NCBI GenBank assembly: GCA_937858235.1
Contig: CALLZZ010000026.1
Location: 1 to 6,470, forward strand
DNA: 6,470 nt
Reading direction: 5' to 3'
Source of the DNA: an uncultured Clostridia bacterium
GTDB taxonomy: Bacteria > Bacillota > Clostridia > Oscillospirales > Oscillospiraceae
In this document: positions 4,894 through 6,470 of the stretch, in pieces
Numbering within the stretch: position 1 is the first letter of the stretch
How the letters are laid out: the number at the start of each line of letters is the position of its first letter
Notes under the pieces: generated by a model
Told to the model about the DNA's origin: nothing
Database searches by the model: none
Seen by the model: the letters and a program-made list of their open reading frames with translations, nothing else
Program-made: the position numbers and the translations under genes

Positions 4894-6470
4894 TTAGGAT
4901 GCAGACTCGTTGGAAGAGCGCCCGGATAGGCGTCGTCCGTTGCAGCTGCGGTGCTTGAGGCGGTACTTCACCGCTTCACACACTAAGGTAGGTAGGAGGG
5001 AGAGGAGCAGAACGGCAATCCATTCTGCGGGATGGAGGGGAACCACGGAGAAGATGGCCTGGAAGGGGGGCAGCAGCAGAACCGAAGCCTGTAGGAGGAA
5101 TCCAATGAGGAAGGCACGGTTCATAGCTCGGTTAGTGAGCAGGCCGATCTCGAAGATGGAGCGGGTGTTGCTGCGCACGTCAAAGGCGTGGAAAAGCTGA
5201 CACAGGGTCAGGGTGGCGAAGGCCATGGTGTTGGCGGCCTGATCGGCTTCCCCGGGGTCAGATAGGATATATTCGCCCAAGAAGTAGGCGGCTAAAGTGA
5301 CGAACCCCACTAAAATACCCTGCCAGCCCAGCTGGAAGGCAAAGTTCCCTGAGAAAAGAGATTCGTTGGCCTTTCGAGGCGGCTGCTCCATCACATCGTC
5401 CTCTACCGGCTCGACGCCCAGCGCCAAAGCGGGCAGGGAATCGGTAACCAGATTGAGCCACAGAAGCTGTACGGGAATCAACGGCATCTGATGAAAATTC
5501 AAAACGGTGGCAATAAAAATGGTAAAAATTTCACCGATGTTGCAGGAGAGTAAGTAGTGGATGGACTTACGGATGTTGGCATAGATCCCACGTCCTTGCT
5601 CGACGGCCGCCACAATGCTGGAGAAATTGTCGTCGGTAAGGATCATGTCTGCGGCACCCTTGGCTACATCAGTGCCGGTTTTGCCCATGGCACAGCCGAT
5701 ATCAGCGGCCTTCAGTGCGGGGGCGTCGTTGACGCCGTCACCGGTCATGGCTACCACATGTCCGGTATCCCGGAGGGCGGTAACGATACGGAGCTTGTGT
5801 TCCGGAGACACCCGGGCAAAGACCGCACAGCGCGTGATCTGTTCCGTGAGCATTTCCTGGGGCAGGAATTCCAGATCGGGGCCGGTGAGAGCCACGTCCC
5901 CTTCCTGCCAGATTCCCAGTTCCTGAGCGATGGCGACGGCAGTGGCCTTGTGATCTCCGGTGATCATCACCGGACGGATGCCGGCACGATGGCAGGCGTC
6001 CACGGCCTCCCGTGCCTCGGGACGGGGTGGGTCAATCATACCGATAAGTCCCACGAAGATCAGGTTGTTCTCCAGGGTGTCAAAATCCACTACCCGGGGC
6101 AGTTCCTGTAGCTCCTTGTAGGCCAGACCCAGCACGCGCAGGGCACGATGAGCCATCTGACCGTTGGTTTGCTCCACCTGCTGGCGGGCGGAGTTGTTCA
6201 TGGGCTGTACCCCCTGACGCAGGATGCTGGTGCAGTGGGTCAGCAGTACGTCTGAGCCGCCCTTTACCATCACTCGGTAGCCACCGCCGGGCTTGGGATG
6301 GACGGTAGTCATCAGTTTCCGGTCGGAGTCGAAGGGCAGCTCTGCAATCCGAGGGAACTCGGTTTCCAGCTGATTTTTATCGAACCCCTGCTGTTGCGCC
6401 GCTATCACGATGGCGTTTTCCGTGGGGTCACCGGTGCAGCTGCCATCGGGAGCCAGTACCGCGTCAGAGC
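4894..6470 (-). CDS. P-type Ca2+-transporting ATPase (P2 type), C-terminal part, cut by right edge
   Basis: The frame stays open to the window edge, so the visible 524 residues are the C-terminal half or more of a P-type ATPase of roughly 850-900 residues. The actuator domain, the M4 segment and the phosphorylated DKTGT lie outside. Visible in order, numbering the first full codon as 1, are GDPTEN (13-18) and KGGSD (69-73) of the nucleotide-binding domain, DPPRPEA (146-152), TGDHKA (170-175) and the hinge TGDGVNDAP (242-250). The membrane helices follow. YLLSCNIGE (M5) and LWLNLVTDSLPA (M6) keep the ligands Asn310, Glu313, Asn339, Thr342 and Asp343, which match the Ca2+ ligands of SERCA/PMR1-type pumps. 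The pump would export Ca2+, or perhaps Mn2+, using ATP. Four more helices and a Ser/Arg/Asn-rich tail end the protein. GTG at 6408 is internal, not the start. A terminator follows closely, and hppA downstream has its own promoter. Confidence 0.93.
   Translation of the reverse strand, partial: SDAVLAPDGSCTGDPTENAIVIAAQQQGFDKNQLETEFPRIAELPFDSDRKLMTTVHPKPGGGYRVMVKGGSDVLLTHCTSILRQGVQPMNNSARQQVEQTNGQMAHRALRVLGLAYKELQELPRVVDFDTLENNLIFVGLIGMIDPPRPEAREAVDACHRAGIRPVMITGDHKATAVAIAQELGIWQEGDVALTGPDLEFLPQEMLTEQITRCAVFARVSPEHKLRIVTALRDTGHVVAMTGDGVNDAPALKAADIGCAMGKTGTDVAKGAADMILTDDNFSSIVAAVEQGRGIYANIRKSIHYLLSCNIGEIFTIFIATVLNFHQMPLIPVQLLWLNLVTDSLPALALGVEPVEDDVMEQPPRKANESLFSGNFAFQLGWQGILVGFVTLAAYFLGEYILSDPGEADQAANTMAFATLTLCQLFHAFDVRSNTRSIFEIGLLTNRAMNRAFLIGFLLQASVLLLPPFQAIFSVVPLHPAEWIAVLLLSLLPTLVCEAVKYRLKHRSCNGRRLSGRSSNESAS

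Noticed and set aside
4666..4929. 87-codon + strand frame in the hppA-ATPase intergenic region
   Set aside because: It runs through the hppA promoter and Shine-Dalgarno region, the ATPase terminator and the end of the ATPase gene, and the product resembles nothing known to me.
5557..6111. 184-codon open frame on the + strand opposite the P-type ATPase
   Set aside because: It lies wholly inside a strongly conserved ATPase gene on the other strand and has no family resemblance or plausible ribosome binding site.
6406..6408. GTG at 6408 as the start of the P-type ATPase
   Set aside because: The frame continues upstream to the window edge and encodes the conserved GDPTEN of the nucleotide-binding domain, so the GTG is an internal valine.
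2527..6470. hppA and the Ca2+-ATPase as one operon
   Set aside because: A hairpin terminator follows the ATPase gene and hppA has its own good promoter; only shared direction links them.

Overview
The window reads like ordinary chromosome from a G+C-rich anaerobic Clostridia-type bacterium, probably near the gut Oscillospiraceae. This rests on strong Shine-Dalgarno sites, GTG/TTG starts, a PepV-type dipeptidase, a clostridial-looking membrane pyrophosphatase, and G+C-rich coding DNA beside A+T-rich spacers. The placement is an inference from protein flavour, not from a search.

Layout, left to right. On the + strand (1-1033) lie the last 101 codons of an M20-family dipeptidase and an overlapping or closely following aspartate/glutamate racemase-family gene. 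They look like one transcription unit ending at a strong hairpin that can terminate in both directions (1058-1091). Next is a 384-base stretch without an intact gene (1034-1417). It holds a frameshifted minus-strand XRE-type regulator, a cluster of AGTACT sites that look like its former operators, and a second, degraded copy of the terminator sequence. This looks like the remnant of a small accessory or phage-like control region.

Everything to the right is on the minus strand, in three separate units. A metallo-beta-lactamase-fold hydrolase with a C-terminal winged-helix-like region (1418-2395) has its own Shine-Dalgarno site and a possible promoter. A complete ion-pumping membrane pyrophosphatase, hppA (2527-4650), has a good promoter, a non-ATG start and a clean intrinsic terminator. 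A P-type Ca2+-ATPase (4894 to beyond 6470) is cut by the right edge, so only its C-terminal 524 residues are visible; it ends at its own terminator.

The two ion pumps are neighbours but separated by a terminator and a promoter, so co-regulation is not shown. The pyrophosphatase would turn biosynthetic pyrophosphate into a Na+ and/or H+ gradient. The P-type pump would use ATP to move a divalent cation, most likely Ca2+. The dipeptidase and racemase fit peptide and amino-acid turnover.

I found no convincing new multi-gene system. The points most worth a second look are the decayed regulator with its operator-like cluster, the unusual start context of the racemase and its missing first catalytic cysteine, the ion specificity and start codon of the pyrophosphatase, and a His/Cys cluster in the hydrolase.
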